DNA from: Paralithodes platypus
Taxonomy: Eukaryota; Arthropoda; Malacostraca; Decapoda; Lithodidae
Assembly: GCA_032716605.1 (NCBI GenBank)
Contig: CM064571.1
Span: forward strand, 10,484,405-10,548,404
Direction: 5' to 3'
Length of the DNA stretch: 64,000 bases
Notes under the pieces: model-generated
What the model was told of the DNA's origin: nothing
The model's database searches: none
What the model saw: the letters and a program-made list of their open reading frames with translations, nothing else
Made by a program: the position numbers and the translations under genes
Shown: positions 12,189 to 21,899 of the stretch, in pieces
How the letters are laid out: every line of letters starts with the position of its first letter
How positions within the stretch are numbered: position 1 is the first letter of the stretch

Positions 12189-12230
<42 letters not shown>
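12189..12230. repeat. (AT)n microsatellite
   Basis: Uninterrupted TA dinucleotide run. Confidence 0.95.
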
Positions 12231-12236
<6 letters not shown>

Positions 12237-12753
12237 GTTGCAGTTGAAATACATTTATATAATATGTCCTATTTATAATAGACAACATATGACTACACAC
12301 AACATAGTTTTGTTATCGACATCACGATTTATAAGAGTGTAACTAGATTTAACAAGAATACCTCAATTAACTGTATCATATATGTTATACCAGGATTTTT
12401 TTTACCAGGTTTAGATATTGGTTATAGTGAGTTCTACCTGACTGGGGAAGTCCAAATCATACCACACATACATAGAAGGCAAAAATAGAGGATACATATA
12501 ACACCGAGTATAATTATTTAAGAACAGTTGTTGTTAACAACATGAACTATCCTAGCACGATCGAGGATCTAGGTGGAGCTCAGGTATACAAATAAGCTTA
12601 GCTTGCCTCTTACACAATAGAAATAATCTACTCTTGAAACCTGATGAATGATAGGATACTGTGTGCTAATTTAATATTTATACATAACACTATAAACAGA
12701 CAAATGGACGAGGGTTTACACAGAGTCAACTATAGTGGACTAAGGCACCGAGC

Positions 12754-12935
12754 GCACTGGTGGTAATTAGGTAGAATTAATATCTTGGGACTCTAACTTT
12801 GTAACACACTTTACGCACTGGTGGAAATTAGGTAGAGTCGATATCTTGGGGACTCTAACTTTGTAGCACACCTTACGCACTGGTGGAAGTTAGGCAGAGT
12901 CGATATGTGAGGACTCTAACTTTGATACCTTGTCA
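12754..12935 (+). repeat. 61-62 bp tandem repeat, three units, inside copy 1
   Basis: Units start GCACTGGTGG at 12754, 12815 and 12877. Each contains AATTAGGTAGA(A/G)T.(A/G)ATAT and GGACTCTAACTTTG. Related looser units occur in copy 2 (53526-53820 and 54690-54880). Confidence 0.85.
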
Positions 12936-13115
12936 CTGGTATCGACTTGATGATGGTTTTATATCATAACTCCAGAATTAACACTTGGAGTAAAAGGTTG
13001 AGGTAACAGCTTGTATTCGCCTGGGTCTCCGTTGGGCCGTCCAGGTTGGCCTGTCGTGTGGATTAGTTGTTTAGGTTACAGATGGGTTAATGGGTATAGG
13101 GTCTTAAATGAGGCT

Positions 13116-13801
13116 CCTTAAGTATCATGATACTGGGCCTCTTCGGACAAACGCGAGTATATTTTTAGCAGGGGAGGTAGGGATACTCGACTATCCTGAC
13201 CGTTATATTAACCGGTGATGAAGTTCCGTTCAGGTACTCTTGGTGTAGGGTCTTTAATATAATGCCTATGTCATGACACAGTGACAAGATATCGGGTTAA
13301 CGCAAGAAGATAATATGATCATGACCAATATTATATTCCTTGACTACCGCTGACCTTTGTAAGAAATTCAAAGAACTCGGGCCGGTGTTTAAACCTTTTA
13401 ATTACAATTGTATACTAACATGTCAGTATAGCAAAAGTACTAAGGACTTCTGTATGCAGAGTGCCACTTAATTAAGGTGTATCGCAAAGCCCTGTTACTA
13501 TTTGAGTGACCTTGGCATGCCAAGTATCCTTCGGTATTAAAGTTGCGGATTTAATTATAGAAGTCAGGTGGGGACACGTCCGCGAGTTTAGACTTCTATT
13601 ATTAAAAGTGCAGCCTATTAGTGACTTCGATGTTATTACTGTATCATGACATGTAAATAACAAAGATTCCATAATAGGGAAAATAACTCCTCAGACCTAT
13701 TGAGATATTAGGCATGCCTTCAATCTACTGAATGGGAGGGTAATTCTAGAGCTATCACCACTAACATGTCAGTCTTGTGAAAGCCCTAGAATTGCTTGCC
13801 C
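13116..13801. repeat. Palindrome series in copy 1 (CATG-centred hairpins)
   Basis: Successive dyads: AGTATCATGATACT near 13122-13135; TGTCATGACA at 13269-13278; TATACTAACA/TGTCAGTATA at 13411-13430; CTTGGCATGCCAAG at 13511-13524; a 57-bp hairpin at 13550-13606 with arms TTTAATTATAGAAGTC and GACTTCTATTATTAAA; a dyad with GTTATT and AATAAC ends at 13632-13661; AGGCATGCCT near 13711; and a nested hairpin at about 13738-13801 with GGGTAATTCTAG outside and ACTAACATGTCAGT inside. Most are centred on CATG. Their counterparts in copy 2 have different arm sequences. Confidence 0.75.
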
Positions 13802-13890
13802 TGCTCAGCTTTCGTCGGGATAGTGACGACTTTAGCTGAGATATCCCGGGGTAGATGTTCTGGGGTCAAAAGATCACAAGTCAGTCGGGG

Positions 13891-14205
13891 CGGATCTAAA
13901 GAGAATAGGAGGGTCCCCTTAGAAGCTGGTGGCCAGGTGATTTGGCCTTTGGGTGGAAGCAGGGCGTAACTGCCTGTTTCTTTGATGGTGATGGTGATCC
14001 TTGTTTCCCTGGCTTTTTTTTTTTTTTTATTTTCCGTTTAATAGTTTCTTGTGGGGCTGATGGTCTATTTTTATTCTTTCCTGGTTTTGAGGGAAGTTCT
14101 GTTATAATGGCAGCAATTCGGCCAGCTCGTCTGATGTCCGTAGAGAGCATGGATGTATTATTATCATGGAAGTAGTGATGTGCATTCGTTGTGTAGTTCC
14201 GGGAA
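13891..14205 (+). other. Flank or 5' UTR of the RTE-like LINE
   Basis: GC-richer sequence with a T run at about 14016-14030, lying between the palindrome element and the LINE coding start. The endonuclease frame may begin slightly upstream of 14206, but no start codon can be assigned. Confidence 0.4.
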
Positions 14206-17150
14206 TTGTTCTGCACAAGTGGTATCACTCGGCGGGCATATTTTGTTGTTGTTAATGTTAAGGGTACAGATATGAGAGAGTGGCAGTGTGGAATGGGTGT
14301 GTGTGCTGGAGTGAGTGAGGGAACAGCAAGAGAAGGTGCGTGTTTGTTTGTAAGTAACAAATGGAAGGAGTGTGTAAGAGAATATGGGTCTGTGGGTTCA
14401 AGGATTGTGTGGGTGAGAATGAAAGTAGGAATACAAACGTGGGTGATTGTGTGTGTGTATGCTCCGACAGAGGATAAACTTGTAAAAGAGAAAGAGAAGT
14501 TCTGGGGAAATGTGGAGGCGTGCCTGGATAAGTTTGACAAGAACGAAAGAATATTTATGAATGGGGATATAAATGGTAAGGTGGGTGATAGGAAAGTTGA
14601 TGGAGTGGTGGGAGGGTGGGGGGTACCATCAGAGGTGAATGGGAATGGTAGTGCACTTGTGGGCATATGTGTGGGGAGGTGGTTGTGGATAGCCAACACC
14701 TTCTTCCGACACAGAATGATACACAGGTACACATGGAAAGTGGTGAGGATGATGAAGGATAAGACAGTGGTGGTACGAAAGTCACTGATTGATTATATAT
14801 GTGTGGATGAAAGAATGAAGAAATCTGTGATGGATGCTAGGGTGTATAGGGGTATTGGAGGGGGTCTGTCTGATCATTATGTGGTAGTAGCTAGGGTTAG
14901 GATACAAAAGAAGTTGGTGAGGAGAGCTGGAGGGAGGCGAGAGGAAGGTGGAATGGTGAGGAGGGTGGAGAGGCTACAGGAGGAGGAAATCAGGGAAGAG
15001 TACAGGAGAGCAGTAGAAAAACGACTAGGTGGGTTCGACCTGGAAGATATGGAGGAAGTGGAGGAGATAAGCAAGGTGTTTAAGGAAGAGATCTGTGCAG
15101 CATGTGAGGAGGTGTGTGGAGGGAGGAGAAGAGGGAGGGGAGTGAAAGGTACAGCATGGTGGACAGAAGAGGTAAAAATAGTTGTGGAAGAAAAGAAGAA
15201 AGCGTATAGAGAGTGGTTGGGTAGTAGAGGGAATGAAGATTTGGAGAGGCAGAAACGAGCGACGTACGTGGAGAGAAAGAGAGTGGTGAAGAGAGTAGTG
15301 AAGGAAAGTAAGAGAAGAGTAGATGAGGAATTTGGAAGGAATTTGAGTGTAAAATGGACTAAGTGTAAGAAACTGTTCTGGAAAGAAGTCAAGAAAGTTA
15401 GGGAAGGTAGCAAGGGAAACAGTGAGGGTGTGCAAGATAAAAATGAGAGAATGCTAGCCTAGAAGCAAGAGAGAGTAGAAAGATGGAGGGAGTACTTCAA
15501 CGAGTTGCTAAATGTAAGGAATGAAGAGCCAGCAAACATAGTTGGATATGGTATGGGAGGGAGAAGAGGAGAAGTAGTGGAGGAGGAGGTGGGGATCAGG
15601 AGGTCAGAAGTGTGGGAAGCCATGAAAAGAGTGAAGTTTGGGAAAGCACCAGGAACAGATGGAGTGTGTGGGGAAATGTCGAGGTATGGTGGTGAGATAG
15701 TGATCGAATGGGTATGGAAAATGTGCAAACTAGCATGGGAGAAGGGGAATGCACCCGATGACTGGAAGACTGGCATAATAGTCCCCTTATGTAAGGGCAA
15801 AGGGGAGAGAGGAGTGTGTGGTAACCACCAGGGAATATGTCTTTTAAGCGTAGCAGGGAAGGCGTACAGTAGGGTAGTGATTGAGAGAGTGAGAGTGAGA
15901 ACGGAGAAATAGATAGGCGATGAGCAGGGAGTTTTTAGGAAGGGAAGAGGATTTGTAGATCAGATTTTTACCCTGAATTGTGTTGTGGAGAAATATCTGG
16001 AGAAGAAACAAAAGGTGTATGTTGCCTTTATGGACTTGGAGAAGGCCTATGACAGAGCGGATAGAGAAGGCATGTGGAAAGTACTTAGAATATAGGGAGT
16101 AGATGGCAAGTTGCTGAAAGCAGTGAAGAGCATGTATGAGGGTGCAAAGGCGGCAGTAGGTGTGGAGAACGAGCAGAGCGAGTTCTTTGACCTGAGTGTT
16201 GGGTTGAAACAGGGGTGTGTGATGTCCCCGTGGTTGTTTACTCTATATATGGATGGAGTCATGAAAGAAATACTTGGAAGAGCAGTGGATGTTGGTGTAT
16301 CGCTGAAAAGGGAGGGAAATTGGTGGAAGCTGCTGCTGTTTGCGGATGATACAGTTCTGATGAGCGATAATGAATGAGAGCTGCAGGGTTTGGTAAATGA
16401 GTTTGGAACAGTGTGCAAAAAACGGAATTTGAAGGTAAATGCGGGGAAGAGCAAGGTTATGGTCTTCGAAAGGGGTGAAGTCACAGAGTGTGAGGTGAAG
16501 TTGAACGGTCAGGCTATGGAGATCGTCAGCTCTTTTAAGTATCTGGGCAGTGTGTTGAGTAAAGATGGGGCTGTGGATGAGGAGGTGCGGGAGAGGGTGC
16601 AACAGGGGAAGAGGGTTGTAGGAACGTTGAAAGCAGTTACAAGAAATAGGGTGTTCAGTATGGAAGTGAAGAAGTCCTTGCCATGACAGTGTGGTAATCC
16701 CAACACTAACTTACGGAAGCGAAGCATAGACGTTCGGGAAGAGACTCAGACCAAGAGTGAGAGCGGTGGAAATGAGTTACTTGAGAAGTGCGTGCGGAGT
16801 TACATGGAGGGATAGACAGACGAATGAGGGAGTAAGAAGGAGGTGTGGTGTGGAGGTAGATGTGCTGGAAAGTGTGAAAAGGAACAACTTGAGATGGTTC
16901 GGCCATATGGAACGTATGGAAAGTGAGAGATTGACTAAGAGGGTGTACGAGAGTGAGGTGGAAGGACAGAGAGGGAGAGGTACACCGAAGGAGAGGTGGA
17001 AGGATGGAGTGAGGAAGTATATGAATGAAGGCGGTGCTGGTTGGGAGGAGGGGCATCCACTGACTGGGGACAGAGGTGCATGGGGGCAGTTCGTTCGTGG
17101 CCATCCCTTCGGGGGTCACGGCGTCAGGCAATAGATAGATAGAATGTTAT
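14200..17150 (+). mobile_element. RTE-like LINE, nearly full length, decayed, (GATA)n tail
   Basis: Endonuclease, RT and C-terminal regions are all present on the plus strand, followed by GCGTCAGGCAATAGATAGAT and the end of the element at about 17146. Two more copies of the same family lie on the minus strand (31205-31895 and 32470-34610) and end with the same CAGGCAATAGATAG-type tail. This is the longest copy, and the most mutated one. Confidence 0.9.
14206..17134 (+). pseudogene. RTE-like endonuclease-reverse transcriptase, multiple stops
   Basis: The endonuclease domain (14206-14915) shows VCVYAPTE, GDINGKVG, SLIDYICV and the terminal LSDHYVVVARV box. RT begins near 15630 with GKAPGTDGVCGE. 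It continues with GNHQGICLLSV, MDLEKAYDRADREGMW (about 16030-16075), LKQGCVMSPWLFTLYMDG (about 16204-16260) and FADDTVLMSD (about 16339-16370). The C-terminal block has YLRSACGVTWRDRQ and WFGHMERM (about 16775-16920). Breaks: TAG at about 15460, TAG at about 15909, TAG at 16094-16096, TGA at 16375-16377, a one-base insertion near 16681 judged against the 32.5-kb copy, and TAG near 16728. It nicks target DNA and copies its RNA into it; this copy is dead. Confidence 0.9.
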
Positions 17151-18340
17151 TCTTCCCTCCTCTTCTGTCTTGCCTTTGTTCTTCTCTTTCTCGTTCTCTT
17201 TCTTGATGATATGGTGTAGTTTCGGGATGCGGGGCATTTCGTTTATTTGGTTCTTTCTGTTTCCCGTCTGTGATTGTCCTCTCGGTTCTGGTTTAGTTAC
17301 TCCTTCCATTTGTCCCGGGAATCGTTCTCCTTGGTGGTAGCCATCTTAGTTTGTTGTTAATTCTTTGTTGTTTAGGCTTTACTATTGTCGTGTCGTCTAA
17401 CTTCTTCTTCTCTGATTTCCTCTGAACGTTGGTCTTTCTGGTGGTGGTCTGGGGTCTGGAATGTAGTGCCTTGTGCTTGTTCTTTCTCTACTTCCCTTTT
17501 TGTCTATCATTATTCTCCTTGCTTTAGTTTTTCCTTTCCGTTCTTGTCTTCCCGTCTGTTCTGCATCTGGTTCCTCTGAATCCTCTGGGGTTTTCCTTTT
17601 TCTATTTGTGGGTGTCTTCCTTTTTACGTTATATTAATATATAAGAAAGTTGGTCCTAACCGACGGTATTGCTTCACATGTATGTACATTATACTGTATA
17701 TATATTGACTGCTACTCGATAATGCGTAACATTTAGTTAATATCGATCTAGACAACAATATTTTACCATGTTTCTTTGTGAAGATAGTCTCTCCTTATAC
17801 AGTGACATAAACGGTGTCCTTCATAATCAAGTCCCTCTTTTGTCCCTCTGTCATAATTATAGTGTATACTAGACATTCTATACTCTGTTCCAGGTAGGTA
17901 GGTCGTATATCGTGAACCTTAACCTCTCTAACACAAACAGGGCTGGAGCAAATGGACTCCACTTCTCCAGCCCTATTCCCTTGCTGACCCTTTCTAAATG
18001 GAAGAATTGTTTACTCGATTACTCTAGTTGTTTGTGAGTTATAGAGGTTAATGTTCAAGAGTTTTGGTCTACTTATTTGGAACAGGGTGTAACAAAATTA
18101 TTTGGTTGTGCTACAGATTTGTCAGTATTAATCCAGTGTATTTGTTAAGTTGACAGTTAGTGTAAATATATATGTTTATCTATTTAACTCATTCAAGCAA
18201 GACTTTTTATAAACGAAAGGAAACATTAATCAAATAATGGTGCCCTCTATTGGTTGCTTGAGAGAGAGAGAGAGAGTATGTGTATATAGTATGCAAGCTT
18301 GTGTATGTAGTAATTATGATAAATAATTATAATAATTGTC
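17151..18340. other. No gene; CT-rich then AT-rich flank
   Basis: A pyrimidine-rich, T/C-biased stretch (17151-17600) is followed by AT-rich sequence. I see no coding signal. It includes a diverged copy of a foldback repeat at 17915-18080, listed separately, and a GA run near 18262-18277. Confidence 0.45.
17915..18080. repeat. Diverged relative of the 35.2-kb foldback MITE
   Basis: AACCTCTCTAACACA near 17930 and GAGTTATAGAGGTTAATG near 18035-18053 face each other. They match the ends of 35545-35715 and, more loosely, the inner arms of 35211-35414. The middle shares GAGCAAATGG and CCCTATTCCC with the 35.6-kb copy. Confidence 0.55.
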
Positions 18341-18494
18341 GGATTCTTGTCCACTTGCAGCCGTGGGGCTGAAAATCTAGTGATATTTTATAACAATGCT
18401 TATTCTACATTAACTACTAGGTCACAAGCGACCTTTGGCGACCGTGAGGCGCCTGGGTTCCCAACATATTGCGTACATACACAGATACACTACC

Positions 18495-18522
18495 ATATAT
18501 ATACTGTATATATATATATACA

Positions 18523-18591
<69 letters not shown>
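18495..18591. repeat. (AT)n microsatellite with CAGTATA interruptions
   Basis: TA runs broken by ACTGTATA and CAGTATA near the left end. Confidence 0.95.
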
Positions 18592-18595
<4 letters not shown>

Positions 18596-18689
18596 TGAGT
18601 ACTTCAGCAGTAGATTTTGGGCACTTAAACCTCCATATCAAAAGGAAAATAATTGACAGGGCGCCAGGCAACATCTTTATTTTTCAAAT

Positions 18690-18716
18690 TTTCGGCTAAC
18701 CTTAAGCCATCATCAG
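18690..18716 (-). ncRNA. Hammerhead-like ribozyme core (possible Penelope-type remnant)
   Basis: Read on the minus strand: CTGATGA, one T, GGCT, loop TAAGGTT, AGCC, GAAA. This is the conserved hammerhead core with a 4-bp stem II. The sequence after GAAA (ATTTGAAAAAT, then A) could form an AT stem III with an AUA cleavage triplet, but a convincing stem I is not visible and there is one extra T after CTGATGA. Such ribozymes are known in the terminal repeats of Penelope-like elements. No Penelope RT is in the window. Confidence 0.35.
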
Positions 18717-18720
18717 GAAC

Positions 18721-19312
18721 AACATTCCCTAAAAATAAGTAATATACTATTAGAACAACGCAATTTGTAAAAAATAGGGTAATCTTTATCGAATCTATAA
18801 AAGGTTAAACTTACTAAATACAAATAATCCTATATTAATGTCTCACTATATATAAAATTAAAATTCATACACTAACCATGTAAAACCAGTGAAGATACCG
18901 AAAAGCAAAATAAAGACCATCACAATTGAACTATAACAAATATTTTAACCTTTGAATACTAAAATTGTTTTCATAAATTCAAAACAAAGTCACAACACAG
19001 GCTAATACCATACAACGGATCAAGAAACGATCTCCCAATTTATCTAACACCATTGATTTATCAGTAAGGAAACTATATAATAATATTTCGATAACTAGCA
19101 TTAACTTACATAACCCCTGACCAAAAATCCAAACACAAATGATACTCTTAGCCAAAAACATGAAAACATTAATAAACTAAGCCTAAATCAATCTTATAAT
19201 TATATCATAGCAAAATGAGACTGAAATTCAACCCAATCTAGAGATTTAACACAAAACACTCATCACTCCCAATGACTAAAGCAAAAATATTTATGTTTAA
19301 ACCCATAATTTT
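18721..19312. other. AT-rich, no gene seen
   Basis: Low-GC sequence inside the long inverted repeat, without coding signal. Confidence 0.5.
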
Positions 19313-19484
19313 TATATATATATATATATATATACAGTATATATATATATACTATATATATATATATATACAGTATATACGGTATATATATATACTGTGT
19401 ATATATATATACAGTATATATATATATATATATACAGTATATATATATATATATATATACTGTATATATATATATATATATACA

Positions 19485-19497
<13 letters not shown>
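19313..19497. repeat. (AT)n with repeated ACTGTATA/TACAGTATA
   Basis: TA runs regularly interrupted by TACAGTATATA, giving an irregular longer period. Confidence 0.95.
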
Positions 19498-19518
<21 letters not shown>

Positions 19519-19812
19519 CGGTTTATTTCAAGCCGGCAGCCAATGGGGCTGAAAATACACAGACTTAACCTAGATCTTATCCTAATGGATCAACAGACTG
19601 ATCCTGGCAGCTAACAAGAGCGCCTACATACTCCCAAGGGAGTAGGACGTGGGCAGGAGACTTTGTGGGTCCCCCGAGACGATCCGCCCAGATCTTGCCT
19701 TCACGGCCAGGGAAAGTTTTTGAGAGAACTTCCCCTGCCGGCGCCTGGGATTGAACCCCCGACACCAGAGCTAGTGCTCCCAATACAGAGTACTAAGCGC
19801 GCTCGGCCACCG
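19495..19812 (-). mobile_element. tRNA-derived SINE with (ATT)n tail
   Basis: Read on the minus strand, the head at about 19812 starts GGTCACGGTGGCCGAGCGC, an A-box-like tRNA-Leu/Ser type start. The B box GGGGTTCAATCCC follows about 50 bases later. The body runs to AGCCCCATTGGCTGCCGG and ends in an ATT trinucleotide tail at 19496-19518. The Pol III head, GC-rich body and simple-repeat tail are standard SINE structure. The motif GGGGCTGAAAAT in the body also occurs at 18366-18377, outside the left inverted arm. Confidence 0.75.
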
Positions 19813-19950
19813 TGACCGTGATAATTATGGTAGTGCATCTCTATATGTACGCAATATGTTGGGAACCCAGGCACTTCACGGTCGCCAAAGGTGGCTTGTG
19901 ACCTAGTAGTTAATGTAGAATAAGCATTGTTATAAAATATCACTTGATTA

Positions 19951-20013
19951 TATATATATATATGTATTATATATATATATATACCGGTATATATATATAT
20001 ATATATATATACC

Positions 20014-20054
<41 letters not shown>
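19951..20054. repeat. (AT)n microsatellite with ACCGGTATA interruptions
   Basis: TA runs with two ACCGGT insertions at about 19982 and 20011, directly next to the LINE A-tail. Confidence 0.95.
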
Positions 20055-20055
<1 letters not shown>

Positions 20056-20062
<7 letters not shown>

Positions 20063-20708
20063 TTTTCTATGTGATTGAGGGAGGCAAAAGGCATAACTGC
20101 CTATAGCGAGTGCCTCCCCCATAGTTGAAAGAGTGACAGGGCCAAAATCAAGGGACGTTCGAGCCAAAATGCCTGGACACACGGAGTTTGAAGCAATTTA
20201 AGTCATAGGAAGAGGGAAAGACTGATTCTGGGAGAGAGTTCCAGAGCTCAGATATTGAGTAGAAGAAAGTTTGAGAGTAACGTTTCACTCTTGAGTTGGA
20301 GAGTTGCACAGAGTAGGGGTGGGATTGAGTTGCAAGACGGGTACCACGTGCCCTACGTAAAGGAGGTGGTATGCACTGGGATAGCTCTGAGGAACACTGA
20401 TTATTATAGTAGCGATAGAATAGCGAGAGAGATGCAACATTGCGGCGGAGAGAGAGAGATTGCAGAGAGTTGGTGAGTGGACGGGAGTTAATAATACGAA
20501 AGGCCTTCCTTTCAACTTTGTCTAGGAGAGCGGTGTGAGAGGAACCTCCCAACCCCTGTGAACAATACTCAATACAAGGGCGCACTATGCCCCTGTACAG
20601 AGCAAGAAGCTGTGCAGGGGAAAAGAACCCCCTAAGGCGGTTGAGCACACCCAGCTTCTGGGAGGCTGCCTTAGCAAGACTGGTAATATGGTCCTTCCAA
20701 ATGATATA
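20056..20708 (-). pseudogene. LINE C-terminal fragment (same family group as 6.0-8.1 kb)
   Basis: On the minus strand, about 185 codons from 20708 to 20148 encode the LINE C-terminal domain: HITSLAKAASQKLG, LYRGIVRPCIEYCSQG, RRNVASLSLFYRYYN and FYSISELWNSLPESVFP. The same blocks appear in the LINE ending at 7916 (SKKLGLLYRV, CSPLWGG, RRNVASLALFYRY, LWNSLP), so the two are related but not the same subfamily. A 3' UTR of about 80 bp and an A tail (T run at 20055-20067) follow. Upstream the frame runs into AT and GTT microsatellite, so the first 30 or so codons of the open frame are not LINE. RT is missing. Confidence 0.85.
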
Positions 20709-20717
20709 TATATATAT

Positions 20718-20860
20718 AGTTGTTGTTGTTGTTGTTGTTCCCCAGGCTGCCTGGCCGAACAGCCCCAAGGTCCCAAGCAAGGCCAAGGCCATAGAGCGCC
20801 CCCACAAAACCCTCCTTGCTTACCACTAACAAAACCCAGGTGACCGAAGCCACTCTAAGG
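20718..20860. repeat. (GTT)n plus GC-rich unit, SINE/LINE tail shared with 23.55 kb
   Basis: GTTGTT... then CCCCAGGCTGCCTGGCCGAA and CAGCCCCAAGGTCCC. The complement of this arrangement occurs at 23540-23603 (GGGGCTGTTCGGCTAGGCAG, CTTGGGG, then AAC repeats). It looks like the 3' end of one dispersed element with an (AAC)n tail. Confidence 0.6.
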
Positions 20861-21300
20861 CAGGGAGCTGAGGAGGGCGCGGAAACGCCCGGGAAACCAA
20901 AGCCCTACCCAAGGCCCTGTGCCGCTCAACAATTATGAAGGGAAAGTTGAGGGGCAAGGGAAGAATGTGACACTTTGGCTCCCAATCTGCCAACTTTTAG
21001 GTTGGCAGTAGGGAGGTCGATCCACGGAAAAGACGCCGTCACTTGAGATCTAGAAGATATATAAGTAAAAGGAACAGTCAGAGTAAGCTATGGGTATGGC
21101 AGAGATCGCTCAGCTCTCACTCTGATAGACCAGCCCATCACCACATGACTAGAACCCAATCCTCTCAGCATCAGCTAGGAAAGGCCCTAGAAAGCCGCCT
21201 TTGGCGGGGGGATAGCTCCCCTACTTCAACTCCTTTCGGAGTTGGGCACCCGCCCTATATATATAGTTGTAGCAACAGGTGGGAAGCGGAAGCGAATAAC
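20861..21300. other. No recognisable gene
   Basis: GC-richer intergenic-type sequence with small inverted pairs (GCCAACTTTTAGGTTGGC near 20988). No coding signal. Confidence 0.45.
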
Positions 21301-21356
21301 GACAAGTAAAACCAACGTAATGATGAAAAACATATTTATTGTATTATCAGTGACAG

Positions 21357-21383
21357 TTTTGACATTCCTTATGTCATCATCAG
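21357..21383 (-). ncRNA. Second hammerhead-like core, degenerate
   Basis: On the minus strand: CTGATGA, T, GACAT, loop AAGGA, ATGTC, AAAA. The architecture matches the 18.7-kb motif, including the extra T, but stem II is a different 5-bp sequence that still pairs. The usual GAAA reads AAAA. This copy would be inactive. Stem I was not identified. Confidence 0.3.
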
Positions 21384-21750
21384 ACCTAAAGAGAATGATA
21401 CAATTCTATTAAATATAATTCAATTAATTGCTAAGATATTACTTGTATGTAATTAAGCATAACATACAAACATAATATAAACCAGACACAAATCAAAATT
21501 AAAAATTAACCCCAAAATATACTACTTTGGTGTACTGTACCTATTACGCTATTTTATAATTGTAACTAACACATATTCCTAAGGTGATTAATGGTATCAT
21601 ATATCTTACCAGTTAAAAACACAAGAGGTTGGTGGAGCTGTCGTGCGTACCAAGAGAAGGCTTTAAATGAACTGTGAGTAATGACTCGGCAATGAGGCGG
21701 GTTGAGTCGCCTTAACAAGTGAACAATATTGAACAAATATGTTTTTATTC

Positions 21751-21859
21751 ATTGGGTGACCTAACGTTTCGAAATTGTCTCGTAATGAACATGCCTCCCG
21801 ATCTGAAAACCATCATTCTCAGCAATACGAGACAATTGCGAAACGTTAGGTCACCCAAT
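21751..21859. repeat. 34-bp inverted repeat with CGAAACGTTAGG motif
   Basis: 21751-21784 and 21826-21859 are reverse complements with one mismatch, separated by 41 bp. The minus strand contains TTTCGAAACGTTAGGTCACC, similar to the CGAAACGTT block often seen downstream of Penelope-type hammerheads. The loop holds GAGAATGATGG on the minus strand. Confidence 0.75.
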
Positions 21860-21899
21860 AAATACAAATTATTTTTCAATATTTTTCTCTTGTTCAAGC

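Larger units (their letters stand above)
12387..13890 (+). mobile_element. Unrecognised non-coding interspersed element, copy 1
   Basis: It begins TGTTATACCAGG. Landmarks shared in the same order with 53105-56460 are: ACTGGG about 50 bp in; AGAGGATA.ATATA(A/G)CACC; GCACGATCG(A/C)GGATCTAG; units with GCACTGGTG and GGACTCTAACTT; ACAGATGGGTTAATGGG; TATCCTGACCGTTATATTAACCG; and GGTGTTTAAACCTTTTA. After the last landmark both copies pass into a series of palindromes. No protein is encoded on either strand. The TG start and the TATA-like AGGATACATATAAC would suit a long solo LTR, but no CA end or target duplication was found. Identity between copies is far from perfect, so they are old. Confidence 0.7.
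18379..19944. repeat. Long inverted repeat, about 118-bp arms
   Basis: 18379-18496 and about 19826-19944 are reverse complements with only a handful of mismatches. Each arm runs outside-in from AGTGATATTTTATAACAATG through CTACTAGGTCACAAGC and GGTTCCCAACATATTGCGTA. The roughly 1.3-kb interior contains AT microsatellites, a hammerhead-like core and a SINE. It could be a foldback element or a local inverted duplication; no clear target duplication was seen. Confidence 0.8.

Noticed and set aside
14877..15435. Long minus-strand frames rich in Ser, Leu, Phe and Thr
   Set aside because: Antisense shadows of the purine-rich RTE-like LINE; the same shadows occur opposite the copies at 31-34 kb.
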